Source: a virus
IMG/VR virus record: IMGVR_UViG_3300032291_001290
Location: 1-64,000 of that record
Reading direction: 5' to 3' (one strand)
DNA length: 64,000 bases
In this document: piece by piece, positions 7,933 through 15,791 of the stretch
Layout: the number at the start of each line of letters is the position of its first letter
Position numbering within the stretch: position 1 is the stretch's first letter
Translations under genes and position numbers: made by a program
Notes under the pieces: model-generated
Databases searched by the model: none
Told to the model about the DNA's origin: nothing
What the model saw: only the letters and a program-made list of their open reading frames with translations

Positions 7933-8466
7933 ATGACACAACTAGTAATTAATATCGGAGCAGTTCCCAATGATGGCGAAGGCGATCCGTTACGCACGGC
8001 CTTTCAGAAAATTAATAACAATTTTACCCAGTTATTTGCTACCGGAACATTTACATATGATGCATACTCATTTGGAAATACTGCTGGTCAAATCATATTT
8101 GAAACTCCTGCTAACTTGTTTACACAAGGAACTTTTCAAATTAATTCAAGCAACCCAAACACCAATAACAGTCAGAATATTATATTAAACGTAAGTATTT
8201 CAAATGATGTAGCTAATGTTAAATGGAACGGACATAGTACCTTGCTTTTCAATACTCCAGTCACTACGTATGATGTAGATTTAGTTGGTGGAAATGTTCG
8301 TATACTAGTAAATCCTTTAGTGAATGCAAATGTATATCATTTTATTGCCGCACAAATTACATTCAGTACTGATGCTCCGGGAATACCGTTAGCACTTGAA
8401 GGATTGTCAGGGGATGTATTGGGCACAGAGACTTTAATTCCTATAACTACAGAACAAGCAGTATGA
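7933..8466 (+). CDS. putative virion structural or fibre-like protein, 177 aa
   Basis: The N-terminus (INIGAVPNDGEGDPLRTAF, then QKINNNFTQLF) is the short motif I associate with the start of T4-like fibre and baseplate-associated proteins. The rest is beta-rich and asparagine/threonine-rich, with few charges and no cysteine, as is usual for fibre proteins. It is preceded by a strong late promoter, and its stop overlaps the next start (ATGAG). The exact position in the virion cannot be read from sequence. Confidence 0.65.
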   Translation: MTQLVINIGAVPNDGEGDPLRTAFQKINNNFTQLFATGTFTYDAYSFGNTAGQIIFETPANLFTQGTFQINSSNPNTNNSQNIILNVSISNDVANVKWNGHSTLLFNTPVTTYDVDLVGGNVRILVNPLVNANVYHFIAAQITFSTDAPGIPLALEGLSGDVLGTETLIPITTEQAV

Positions 8467-8837
8467 GAGCAAAAGAATTCATAACTGAACAAAGTAATTT
8501 GCCCGATAGAATTACTAAACCAATGCCTTCTACATGGGTGATACCAGAGTTACAGAATCAAAATGCATATTTACAATATAGATTTTCTATAGCACTAGCT
8601 GGTGCAAGAGCGGCTCGTAATGGTGATATACCTAAGTTGGATAAAGAATCAGTTTGGGGAGAAAATCAATTAGTTTCAGGTTATATGAATCCAGACATTG
8701 AAAAAGACATTGATTTTGCTTTAGGAGAAATGGGTCTTAGTGGTAAAAAATTAGTTACAAGTAAACATAGTGAAGAAACAAGTGATACCGGCATAGGTAG
8801 CCCCGTAAAGGCTTTCAAAGGATATAAAAGAAAATGA
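8463..8837 (+). CDS. candidate internal head protein with capsid-targeting peptide (copy 1)
   Basis: A 124-residue protein starting MRAKEFITE. This resembles the T4 internal-protein targeting peptide MKTYQEFIAE, and ITE fits the gp21 prohead-protease rule (I/L-x-E, cut after E). The body (about 55-100) aligns by eye with the next gene, including WGENQLVSGYMNPDIE, and both end in a K-A/P-FKGYK-R/K-K tail. Packaging into the head and injection with DNA are inferred from T4 IPI-IPIII. The target in the host is unknown. Confidence 0.6.
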   Translation: MRAKEFITEQSNLPDRITKPMPSTWVIPELQNQNAYLQYRFSIALAGARAARNGDIPKLDKESVWGENQLVSGYMNPDIEKDIDFALGEMGLSGKKLVTSKHSEETSDTGIGSPVKAFKGYKRK

Positions 8838-9211
8838 GAGCAACTGAATTTATATCCGAATCTAAGATGGGTAAAATATCCCCACAACAACAACAAGCAA
8901 CTCGCGGGTTAAATATTTTTTCAAAAAAAATAGATGCCTATGATAGAAACTATGATTTAAATCGTTTAATGATGGCTGTCGCAAGTAGTGATGGTATACA
9001 TCCAATTGAAATGCCTGCAGAAAGTTGGGTAGGTAAACACAATACTGCACATGCCTACACCAAAGAAGAACAAGATATGCTTAAATTAGCATATAAAGCT
9101 GCTGGGTTAGAGTATATAGATTTAAACAACGGTAATTTAGATAGTGAAGAACTATCTGATACAAATACACAAAGTATAGTAAAGCCATTTAAGGGCTATA
9201 AGAAAAAATAA
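8834..9211 (+). CDS. candidate internal head protein with capsid-targeting peptide (copy 2)
   Basis: A 125-residue paralogue of the preceding gene, overlapping it by 4 nt. It starts MRATEFISE, again a T4-like targeting peptide ending in I-x-E, and ends IVKPFKGYKKK. The core contains ESWVGKHNTAHAYTKEEQ, which corresponds to the WGENQ region of copy 1, and a DLNNGNLDSEELSDTNT segment. Tandem duplication followed by divergence is the simplest explanation. Lysine-rich ends and small size also fit injected internal proteins. Confidence 0.6.
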   Translation: MRATEFISESKMGKISPQQQQATRGLNIFSKKIDAYDRNYDLNRLMMAVASSDGIHPIEMPAESWVGKHNTAHAYTKEEQDMLKLAYKAAGLEYIDLNNGNLDSEELSDTNTQSIVKPFKGYKKK

Positions 9212-9226
9212 CATAAGTCAACATTC

Positions 9227-9258
9227 AGAATAAGTAATATATAAAATTACAGGATTCT
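9227..9258 (+). promoter_or_regulatory. nested inverted repeat around the ribosome site of the gene at 9261
   Basis: AGAAT (9227-9231) pairs with ATTCT (9254-9258), and GTAAT (9234-9238) with ATTAC (9246-9250). The AGG of the ribosome site (9251-9253) is enclosed between the right arms. The loop carries TATAAAAT, only a poor late-promoter match, so the regulatory reading is tentative. Confidence 0.35.
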
Positions 9259-9260
9259 TA

Positions 9261-9953
9261 ATGATTGATATCAACAATACTCTCGACCTAATCAAATTAA
9301 AATTTTACAACGAATGGTTGTATACGGCCCACATTTATGATGAGGGTGATAGTCAAATGCATGACAAATTAACTAAGCAAGTTGTCACTCAGTATGTTGA
9401 CCCACTTAATTTACCTAAAAATGCAAAGATTATGGATTTGGGTTGTGGACCAGGATATTTTTTAGATTGCATGAAAGAGCGTGAGTACACCGATGTTGTA
9501 GGTGTAACATTAAGTCCTGGCGATATTAAAATTTGTGAAGACAAGGGTCATACAATTAAAAAATATGATTTAAGTTTTATTCCACAAAAGGACGGATACT
9601 ATGATGAAAGTGTAGACTTCATTTTCTTGCGTCATGCATTAGAACATAGTCCATATCCTATCTTTAGTTTGATGGAATACAATCGTATTCTAAAACAAGG
9701 TGCCAAAATGTACATTGAAGTTCCTTCCCCTGATTGTGAACGTAAACATGAATGGAACTTAAATCACTATAGTATTTTAGGTCAAAATCAATTAGCCGCA
9801 TTATTAGTACGTACAGGTTTTGATATTAATAAATTTGAAGTATTAGAGTTTGATATCGGAGGAAAATCTCCGGAAACAGGAGAAGATTTCACTGCTAAAG
9901 AGAAATTCTTCTGCATCTTAGTCACTAAGCAAAGACCATTAGATATTAAATGA
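9261..9953 (+). CDS. class I SAM-dependent methyltransferase
   Basis: Transfers methyl from S-adenosylmethionine. The 230-residue protein has motif I MDLGCGPG (58-65), an acidic cofactor region, FIFLRHALEH (the family's post-motif II segment) and a C-terminal beta-rich half. It resembles Methyltransf_11/23-type small-molecule or sugar methyltransferases rather than DNA methylases, as no DPPY or target-recognition motif is seen. Its end overlaps the next gene by 4 nt. With the sugar-modifying genes at 3.9-7.1 kb it may act on a glycan. Confidence 0.85.
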   Translation: MIDINNTLDLIKLKFYNEWLYTAHIYDEGDSQMHDKLTKQVVTQYVDPLNLPKNAKIMDLGCGPGYFLDCMKEREYTDVVGVTLSPGDIKICEDKGHTIKKYDLSFIPQKDGYYDESVDFIFLRHALEHSPYPIFSLMEYNRILKQGAKMYIEVPSPDCERKHEWNLNHYSILGQNQLAALLVRTGFDINKFEVLEFDIGGKSPETGEDFTAKEKFFCILVTKQRPLDIK

Positions 9954-10660
9954 AATCTAAATACCTCTATGTAATATATCCAGCTGCATGCGGAGGTAAT
10001 CATGTTTGTAATATGATTAGTTTGTGTGAAGGGTTTGAACAACGAGTTAGTAGTATTGAACAGTCTAATTACAAAGAATGGTTGTTGAATTATTATAACC
10101 AATATAATTTTTTTGCAAAACCTCATGCATATGTTAATGCTCATCTTGTAGATAGCATACAGCATGTGGATAAATTGTATGAGTATGTTGATAAAGAATA
10201 TGCATTAAATGCTCCTAGTACTTTAATTGTTCAAGGTCATTTATTCAACTTTTGGGCTGCTAGTGATAATGGTATTCTAGAAGAACTAGGACCTGACTAC
10301 AATGCAATCATTATGAGTTATCCACCAGAAAATTCAATGCCACGGAAACGTATAGAAGCATATAATTATGATTCTCCCGTAAAGGAATACACCTTTCCAT
10401 TAGACATATGTAAAAGTCATCCAATTGGTAAACCAAAAAATATGTCATTAGAAATAAATGAAAATAATGGATTTTATTTAGATACCGTTAAGTTTTTTAC
10501 CCTCGAGGGAAGTCAGTATTTGCGTGAATTACTAAAACATCATTTTGATGTAGAGTTACCAGTAGAAGCTGATGAATTACATTCTATGTGGTTTAAATGG
10601 ATGATACATGTTTTAAAACCTGAAAACATTGAATATTGGAATAATAAGCAACGAATTTAA
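9950..10660 (+). CDS. GGNH sulfotransferase-like protein (copy 1)
   Basis: The N-terminal strand-turn YPAACGGNHVCNMISL has a P-loop-like glycine turn followed by N-x-x-S, reminiscent of the PAPS 5'-phosphosulfate loop of sulfotransferases. The C-terminal part (FTLEGSQYLRELLKHHF, then LP and a histidine-containing helix) also resembles the last helices of that fold. The same plan occurs in the 232-residue protein at 52504. Sulfotransferase activity is an inference; no confirmed 3'-phosphate loop was identified. It is co-translated with the methyltransferase. Confidence 0.5.
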   Translation: MKSKYLYVIYPAACGGNHVCNMISLCEGFEQRVSSIEQSNYKEWLLNYYNQYNFFAKPHAYVNAHLVDSIQHVDKLYEYVDKEYALNAPSTLIVQGHLFNFWAASDNGILEELGPDYNAIIMSYPPENSMPRKRIEAYNYDSPVKEYTFPLDICKSHPIGKPKNMSLEINENNGFYLDTVKFFTLEGSQYLRELLKHHFDVELPVEADELHSMWFKWMIHVLKPENIEYWNNKQRI

Positions 10661-10668
10661 GATAAATA
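10661..10668 (+). promoter_or_regulatory. late promoter octamer abutting the start codon (10674)
   Basis: GATAAATA ends 5 nt before the ATG at 10674. The predicted start of transcription, 6 nt after the octamer, is the A of the ATG. There is no Shine-Dalgarno upstream. Confidence 0.65.
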
Positions 10669-10673
10669 TTCGA

Positions 10674-10949
10674 ATGTTCGATCCATTTAAGCAAGCTAAA
10701 CTACAAAATAGTTATTATAAACTCAAGGATGCAAAAATCCCTGAGAAGGATATGTCACTTGATGACTTAAAACGTTTAAGTGGGGCTGGCAAAATCACAG
10801 GTGAAATTGTCACTGCACCTGACCATGAACTTGCAGCCAAAAAGGCTCAGTACATGCGTGAGAACAACATCAAGCCCGGTGACAAAGAGTGGTTCAAAGT
10901 AATGTTTGCCAAGCCACATCTAACCGGCGAGAACCCTTTTTCAAAATAG
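10674..10949 (+). CDS. conserved hypothetical protein upstream of terminase, 91 aa
   Basis: Starts MFDPFKQAKLQNSYYKLKDA and ends LTGENPFSK. It is charged and mostly helical, with a middle DLKRLSGAGKITGEIV segment. Longer in-frame extensions use a TTG inside the previous gene and would read through the late promoter, so the ATG at 10674 is preferred. The position just before gp17 suggests a packaging-related small protein, but the true small terminase (gp16-like) is at 63302, so I leave this unnamed. Confidence 0.65.
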   Translation: MFDPFKQAKLQNSYYKLKDAKIPEKDMSLDDLKRLSGAGKITGEIVTAPDHELAAKKAQYMRENNIKPGDKEWFKVMFAKPHLTGENPFSK

Positions 10950-10961
10950 TATCAGTTAATC

Positions 10962-10969
10962 TATAAATA
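10962..10969 (+). promoter_or_regulatory. late promoter octamer TATAAATA abutting gene 17 start
   Basis: An exact match to the T4 late consensus. It ends 5 nt before the ATG at 10975, so transcription is predicted to start on the start codon itself. No ribosome-binding sequence is visible between or upstream. Confidence 0.75.
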
Positions 10970-10974
10970 TAGAT

Positions 10975-12528
10975 ATGAATAAGACTGGTTCGGCATCTTT
11001 AGTAAAAGATCCATATAAAAAAACATCATTTAAAACTCAACAAGAGTTAGATGATTTTGTAAAATGTTGTGATCCTAATACAGGTTATCTGTATTTTATG
11101 GATAACTTTTTTATGATCCAACATCCCACAAAAGGGAGTATGGTATATCATCCTTGGGCTTATCAGAAACGATTGATTGAAACTTATCACAAATATCGTT
11201 ACTCTATAAGTTTAATGCCACGACAGAGTGGTAAGTCAACATCAGCCGCAGGTTATTTACTTTGGTATGCAATGTTTGTACCAGACAGTACAATTTTAAT
11301 TGCCGCACACAAATATACAGGTGCTCAGGAGATTATGCAACGTGTAAGATATGCATATGAAAACTGCCCAGATCATATTAAAGCAGGTGTAACAACATAC
11401 AACAAAGGCTCATTGGACTTTGAGAACGGCAGTCGTATTGTGTCAGCCACAACAACTGAAAACACAGGTCGTGGTATGTCTATCACATTGTTATATCTGG
11501 ATGAGTTTGCATTCGTTCGACCAAGTATTGCTAAGGAATTTTGGACAGCTATTACACCAACACTATCTACTGGTGGTAAAGCAATTATCACAAGTACACC
11601 AAACAGTGATGAAGATCAATTTGCTTTTATTTGGAAAGGTGCTAACAAGACAGAAGATGAATTTGGAAATACCACTGAAGTAGGTATAAACGGATTCAGA
11701 GCATATCGTGCTTATTGGAATGAACAACCCGGTCGTGATGAAAAGTGGGCGGCTGAAATGAAAGCCCAATTAGGTGAGGATCGATTTAATCGTGAGATAG
11801 GCTGTGAATTTATTATCGCTGATGAAACTCTCATCAACCCAAACACATTATTAATGCTTGAAGGTATTGAACCTGTTTCACGTATGGGGCAAGTACGATG
11901 GTATAAAATGCCTGAAAAGGGCAACATATATACAGTGGCACTAGACCCTAGCTTAGGTACTGGTGGTGACCCTGCGGCAATTCAAATCTTTGAAGCAAAC
12001 ACAACAACACAAATCGGTGAATGGAAACATAATAAAACAGATATTCCTAATCAGATTAAATTGATTGCACAGATTAACAAACACATTTCAGAAATTACAG
12101 GTGAACCTAACAGTCTATATTATTCTATTGAAAATAATACAATAGGCGAAGCCGCACTTGTTTCATTAAATGAATACGGAGAATCTAATATACCCGGTAC
12201 ATTCATTAGCGAACCTGGGAAGAAGCGTAAAGGATTCAATACTTCAAATAAGAGTAAACTTACAGCATGTGCTAAATTTAAAACTCTATTAGAGAGCAAA
12301 AAATTAACTGTAAATAGTCGTAGTCTTATCAGTGAATTAAAAGCATTTGTCGCAAGTGGTGGAAGCTATGCGGCTAAAATAGGAGACACAGATGATTTGA
12401 TTATGGCCTCACTATTAACAGTTCGTATGATTCAGGAACTAGGGTCTTATCACTATGATTTGGATAATTATATGCGTGACCATGAAGAATTCGTGGCTCC
12501 CCTACCGTTCTTTGCCGTATTAAGTTGA
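10975..12528 (+). CDS. 17: terminase large subunit, DNA packaging motor
   Basis: ATP-driven DNA translocase and headful nuclease that docks on the portal. The 517-residue protein shows Walker A PRQSGKS (82-88), Walker B LLYLDEF with D176/E177, coupling motif TSTPN (206-210) and the RNase H-like nuclease start VALDPSLGTGGDP with D324, followed by further acidic residues near TDDLIMA. Shorter than T4 gp17 (610) but complete in both domains. It has its own consensus late promoter. The small subunit gene lies far away at 63302 rather than directly upstream. Confidence 0.97.
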   Translation: MNKTGSASLVKDPYKKTSFKTQQELDDFVKCCDPNTGYLYFMDNFFMIQHPTKGSMVYHPWAYQKRLIETYHKYRYSISLMPRQSGKSTSAAGYLLWYAMFVPDSTILIAAHKYTGAQEIMQRVRYAYENCPDHIKAGVTTYNKGSLDFENGSRIVSATTTENTGRGMSITLLYLDEFAFVRPSIAKEFWTAITPTLSTGGKAIITSTPNSDEDQFAFIWKGANKTEDEFGNTTEVGINGFRAYRAYWNEQPGRDEKWAAEMKAQLGEDRFNREIGCEFIIADETLINPNTLLMLEGIEPVSRMGQVRWYKMPEKGNIYTVALDPSLGTGGDPAAIQIFEANTTTQIGEWKHNKTDIPNQIKLIAQINKHISEITGEPNSLYYSIENNTIGEAALVSLNEYGESNIPGTFISEPGKKRKGFNTSNKSKLTACAKFKTLLESKKLTVNSRSLISELKAFVASGGSYAAKIGDTDDLIMASLLTVRMIQELGSYHYDLDNYMRDHEEFVAPLPFFAVLS

Positions 12529-12534
12529 CCCAAA

Positions 12535-12542
12535 GATAAATA
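12535..12542 (+). promoter_or_regulatory. late promoter octamer 4 nt before a start codon (12547)
   Basis: GATAAATA is followed by CACT and the ATG. Late transcription is predicted to begin on or immediately next to the start codon. No Shine-Dalgarno is present. Confidence 0.6.
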
Positions 12543-12546
12543 CACT

Positions 12547-14340
12547 ATGCCAATAAGTACAGAAACCCTTAATCGTAAATTATTCAAAGTATTATCTAAA
12601 TACAAACCAAAACCATTGGATACATCAGGTGAAGTAACTCCCGTAGAAGATGAAGCCGATGTTATAAAATTTAAATTTACTAAGGATGGGGTAGAATACG
12701 GTGATGTATTTGCTACCATTGATGATGATCGTGTATTGAAATTATATTTCGGAGATGATGTTGCAGATAGCCCATCAGCAAGTACAAAAGGATTAGATTA
12801 TAATGATTCCTGGGAAGGATTATTAGAATTTTTAAGTCGCTGGGCACATGACAATAGGGTGAAATGGAACCCAGACAATAACAAAGACCATTTAGTTCAA
12901 GATATGGCACGGAGAAAACACATGAAGAAAAAAGAAAACATAGGTGAGGGATATTATCCAATGGGCAAAAAAGCCAGCTATAGTGATAATATTCCTACTG
13001 TAAAAATTGTTATTGAACACACTCGCCAAATTGAAGAAGGTGAACAACGTTATCGTAACATCAACAAAATTTTCTTAGAGAATCAGTTAGGTGAAAGATT
13101 TTTACTTGATACTAAGAAGCCTGGTGTTGCACGTGTTTATGCTAGACATATTGCTGAAGGTGGTAAAGTCAATGATGAACGTTGGGGGCATATCAGTAGT
13201 TTATGTGAAGAATACAATAAGATGGCAGGATTTGTTCGTGCCACTCGCAACGGACAGTTTAATGAATCAGCACAAAAACTTGTTGAATCAGGCATTCAAC
13301 ACTATCAATCATTACGTGAAACATTAAGCAGAATGACAGGTAAGCGTGGATACAATATGTATTTTGAAAGTTGGACACCTGCATTAATGGAAGATGAAGT
13401 AGAAGAAGCAAATCTAAATGAATTGTTTGTACAAGAAACACTAGATCCACGTATTGAAAGTGTAATGCCAATACTTTCTAAGTTACACAAACAAGTTTCA
13501 GAAATGAAAGAAACAATTGATTTAGCTGAATGGGCTGATAGTTTGATTGAAGGTGGTGACGGTGGTGAAGCAAGTGAAGAACCTGTATTTACTGAACCAG
13601 TTGAAACATTGCCAACAGATGGTGCAGATGCACCGGCAGATGATTTAGATGAAGGTCTAGGTGATATTGCTAAGAAAGTTGGCGGCGTACTAAAGAAGGT
13701 AGGCAGTAAGGCTTTAGATACATTGGGTCATGGTAGTGACGAAGAACTATTAAAAGACTTACAAAGACGTTCCGGAGTTCCTGCATCAGCACAACATGGC
13801 AAACCTTCAATGGCTAAGACTAACGAAGAAGAAAGCATCAAAAGTAATAACTCAGTTGGCATTCCCAAAGAAGAACTAGATGAAGTAGATATGGGTCAGT
13901 ATGATGCTGTCAAGTCTACCCCTAAAGGCAAAGAAGATGATGACGTATTCAAAAAGTTCCGAGAAAAGTTACGTCAATATGGTGATGAATTAGAACAACG
14001 TCAAAAAGAAAAAGAAGTTGACGAAGGTTTAGATGCTAATCAAAAGCGTGTTGGTCAATTAGGTCCAACTGAGAAAGTTAAGAATAACAATATCGGTAAA
14101 CTAGTTGGTGCCAATGAAAACTTTATTAACACAGTTGACCAAGCTGTAGTCTCAGAAATGGACAAGAGCCAAACCCCCCCGGGACGTGATGATTATGTAA
14201 AGGGTCCAGAAGGTAAAGCAACACCAATTACTCCTAAAAAGATGGCTAATGATGCTAAGAAAGTTCTTGACAAACAAAAAGTTAAAGAAGGTCAATCAGA
14301 CTTAGACCGTATCTTAATCATAATGAATCATAGAAGATAA
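12547..14340 (+). CDS. large virion-associated protein, 597 aa
   Basis: Residues about 1-110 form an acidic alpha/beta domain. About 130-260 contain YYPMGKKASYSDNIP and an EGEQRYRNINKIFLEN segment that I remember from other T4-like marine phage virion proteins. The C-terminal third is acidic, repetitive and helical with several L-x-E sites (for example LNE). Late expression immediately after gp17 supports a head or packaging-associated role. Function unassigned. No membrane segment or enzyme motif was seen. Confidence 0.6.
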   Translation: MPISTETLNRKLFKVLSKYKPKPLDTSGEVTPVEDEADVIKFKFTKDGVEYGDVFATIDDDRVLKLYFGDDVADSPSASTKGLDYNDSWEGLLEFLSRWAHDNRVKWNPDNNKDHLVQDMARRKHMKKKENIGEGYYPMGKKASYSDNIPTVKIVIEHTRQIEEGEQRYRNINKIFLENQLGERFLLDTKKPGVARVYARHIAEGGKVNDERWGHISSLCEEYNKMAGFVRATRNGQFNESAQKLVESGIQHYQSLRETLSRMTGKRGYNMYFESWTPALMEDEVEEANLNELFVQETLDPRIESVMPILSKLHKQVSEMKETIDLAEWADSLIEGGDGGEASEEPVFTEPVETLPTDGADAPADDLDEGLGDIAKKVGGVLKKVGSKALDTLGHGSDEELLKDLQRRSGVPASAQHGKPSMAKTNEEESIKSNNSVGIPKEELDEVDMGQYDAVKSTPKGKEDDDVFKKFREKLRQYGDELEQRQKEKEVDEGLDANQKRVGQLGPTEKVKNNNIGKLVGANENFINTVDQAVVSEMDKSQTPPGRDDYVKGPEGKATPITPKKMANDAKKVLDKQKVKEGQSDLDRILIIMNHRR

Positions 14341-14349
14341 AGGGCAAAT

Positions 14350-14374
14350 AAACCTCACTTAAAAAGTGAGGTTT
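14350..14374 (+). terminator. hairpin after the 597-residue gene
   Basis: A perfect 11-bp stem: AAACCTCACTT (14350-14360) and AAGTGAGGTTT (14364-14374) with a 3-nt loop. No strong T-run follows, so it could be a weak terminator or an mRNA-end stabiliser between late upstream genes and the gp32 promoters. Confidence 0.6.
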
Positions 14375-14385
14375 ACCACATCTGG

Positions 14386-14393
14386 AATAAATA
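14386..14393 (+). promoter_or_regulatory. late-type octamer upstream of gene 32
   Basis: AATAAATA lies just before the sigma70-type -35 box, giving gp32 a possible second, late promoter. Continued gp32 synthesis through infection would fit. Confidence 0.45.
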
Positions 14394-14395
14394 CA

Positions 14396-14424
14396 TTGAC
14401 AGGATGAAAAAGTACTGCTATACT
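14396..14424 (+). promoter_or_regulatory. sigma70-type promoter for gene 32
   Basis: TTGACA (14396-14401), 17-nt spacer, TATACT (14419-14424). Predicted start near 14431, leaving a leader of about 73 nt before gp32. Confidence 0.85.
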
Positions 14425-14440
14425 TAATCATCGTGTTAGT

Positions 14441-14484
14441 TGTCTCATAGGGAGACAGCGAATAATAAAAACGAGACCATCTCA
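14441..14484 (+). promoter_or_regulatory. structured gp32 leader, possible autoregulatory element
   Basis: TGTCTC (14441-14446) pairs with GAGACA (14452-14457). A second GAGAC at 14473-14477 could pair with the same GTCTC instead. T4 gp32 mRNA carries an autoregulatory pseudoknot at a similar distance (roughly 40-70 nt) from the start. A complete pseudoknot could not be drawn by eye. Confidence 0.45.
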
Positions 14485-14503
14485 ATTTATAAGGAAATTT
14501 ATT

Positions 14504-15502
14504 ATGGCATCATTAGCAGACATTCGTGCCCGTATTGCGGCACAAGAAAACAAGTCAAACAGCAAGGGTTCTAATACCCAGTCTGACAACTCAATTTACC
14601 CCCACTGGAATATAGACGAAGGCAGTACAGCAACTGTACGTTTTCTACCAGACGGTAACGGTAACAACACATTCTTTTGGGTTGAACGTCAAATTATCAA
14701 ACTACCATTCAATGGTGTAAAAGGTGATCCTAACATTAAGAAGATTGATGTTCAAGTCCCTTGCGTTGAAATGTATGGCGACAGTTGTCCTGTATTGGCA
14801 GAAGTTCGTCCTTGGTACAAAGACGAAACACTAAAAGAAATGGCAAACAAGTATTGGAAGAAACGTAGTTATCTATTTCAAGGCTTTGTTCGTCAAAACC
14901 CATTAGGTGATGACAAGACTCCTGCAAATCCTATTCGTAGATTTGTTATCAGTCCGCAAATCTTTACAATCATTAAATCAAGTTTAATGGATCCTGAAAT
15001 GGAAGAATTGCCAACAGACTTAATGCGTGGTCTTGACTTTAACGTTAAGAAAACAAGTAAAGGTGGTTACGCAGATTATTCTACAAGTAACTGGGCACGT
15101 AAAGAAAGTGCATTGACTGAGGCAGAACAGGCAGCTATTGAAGCACATGGTTTATTCAACCTTGCTGACTTCTTGCCTAAGAAACCCGGCGAAGCAGAAT
15201 TACGTATCATTAAAGAAATGTTTGAGGCATCAGTAGATGGTCAAGCATATGATACTGAACGTTGGGGTCAATACTATCGCCCATGGGGTGTTGATGCACC
15301 TGCAGGAGCAACCGCGGATAAACAACAAGCCACTAACTCAAATAGCGCACCCGCAGCCGCACCCGTAGCAGAAAGTCAACCTTGGGATGATGAACCAAGC
15401 ACAACTACTGCCCCTATCGAAGTTCCAAAAGCAACTGGAACATCAAGCGATAAAGCACAAGACATTCTAGCAATGATTCGTGCTAGACAAAGCAAGTCTT
15501 AA
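14504..15502 (+). CDS. 32: single-stranded DNA-binding protein gp32
   Basis: Coats ssDNA at forks and recombination intermediates and works with UvsX, UvsY and the replisome. The 332-residue protein has the T4 gp32 layout: basic N-terminus (MASLADIRARIAAQENKSN) for cooperativity, an aromatic and charged core (TATVRFLPDGN, then FFWVERQ, KKRSYLFQGFV), and an acidic, Ser/Thr/Ala-rich C-terminal tail ending MIRARQSKS. Only two cysteines lie in the zinc region (about 86 and 94), so the T4 zinc site is changed or lost. It has its own early promoter and structured leader. Confidence 0.93.
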   Translation: MASLADIRARIAAQENKSNSKGSNTQSDNSIYPHWNIDEGSTATVRFLPDGNGNNTFFWVERQIIKLPFNGVKGDPNIKKIDVQVPCVEMYGDSCPVLAEVRPWYKDETLKEMANKYWKKRSYLFQGFVRQNPLGDDKTPANPIRRFVISPQIFTIIKSSLMDPEMEELPTDLMRGLDFNVKKTSKGGYADYSTSNWARKESALTEAEQAAIEAHGLFNLADFLPKKPGEAELRIIKEMFEASVDGQAYDTERWGQYYRPWGVDAPAGATADKQQATNSNSAPAAAPVAESQPWDDEPSTTTAPIEVPKATGTSSDKAQDILAMIRARQSKS

Positions 15503-15510
15503 TAGGGAAT

Positions 15511-15530
15511 GAAGGGGCATTTGCCCCTTC
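15511..15530 (+). terminator. hairpin downstream of gene 32
   Basis: GAAGGGGCA (15511-15519) and TGCCCCTTC (15522-15530) form a perfect 9-bp GC-rich stem with a 2-nt centre. No T-run follows; instead AAGGAG of the next gene comes 3 nt later. It may attenuate transcription or protect the abundant gp32 message. Confidence 0.65.
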
Positions 15531-15545
15531 TAAAGGAGAACTCCC

Positions 15546-15791
15546 ATGACATTACCAGATGAAAGATACAGAGCCTTAAAACAGGCTAAAAAATTAATGG
15601 AAGAATTATGTGATCCTGGCAGAACGCCAAGAGTACCTAGTTTAATCAGAGATCGGGCACGTGGAGCATTGCGCCACTTTCCAAGTGATTATGAACTTGA
15701 CAGAATGGCAGAAGATTGCCCCGAATTGCTTGATAAACATCCGTTTAGTGTTTATACTAACGGAAAAATGATTGGAGATAAAATTGGCTAA
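15546..15791 (+). CDS. BPSL0761-like small protein, 81 aa
   Basis: MTLPDERYRALKQAKKLMEE, then LCDPGRTPRVPSLIRDRARG and ALRHFP, closely follow the pattern of the BPSL0761 family of small proteobacterial proteins of unknown function. A perfect AAGGAG ribosome site precedes it. The stop codon lies inside the first codons of uvsX, coupling the two. A bacterial family member inside a recombination operon suggests capture from a host and is a weak clue to a proteobacterial host. Confidence 0.6.
   Translation: MTLPDERYRALKQAKKLMEELCDPGRTPRVPSLIRDRARGALRHFPSDYELDRMAEDCPELLDKHPFSVYTNGKMIGDKIG

Noticed and set aside
10674-10949. Small protein before gp17 as the small terminase
   Set aside because: Its sequence lacks the gp16 pattern, which is clearly present at 63302-63784.
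12522-12530. TTGACC as a sigma70-type -35 box before the 12547 gene
   Set aside because: No -10 box at 16-18 nt; the late octamer explains the region better.
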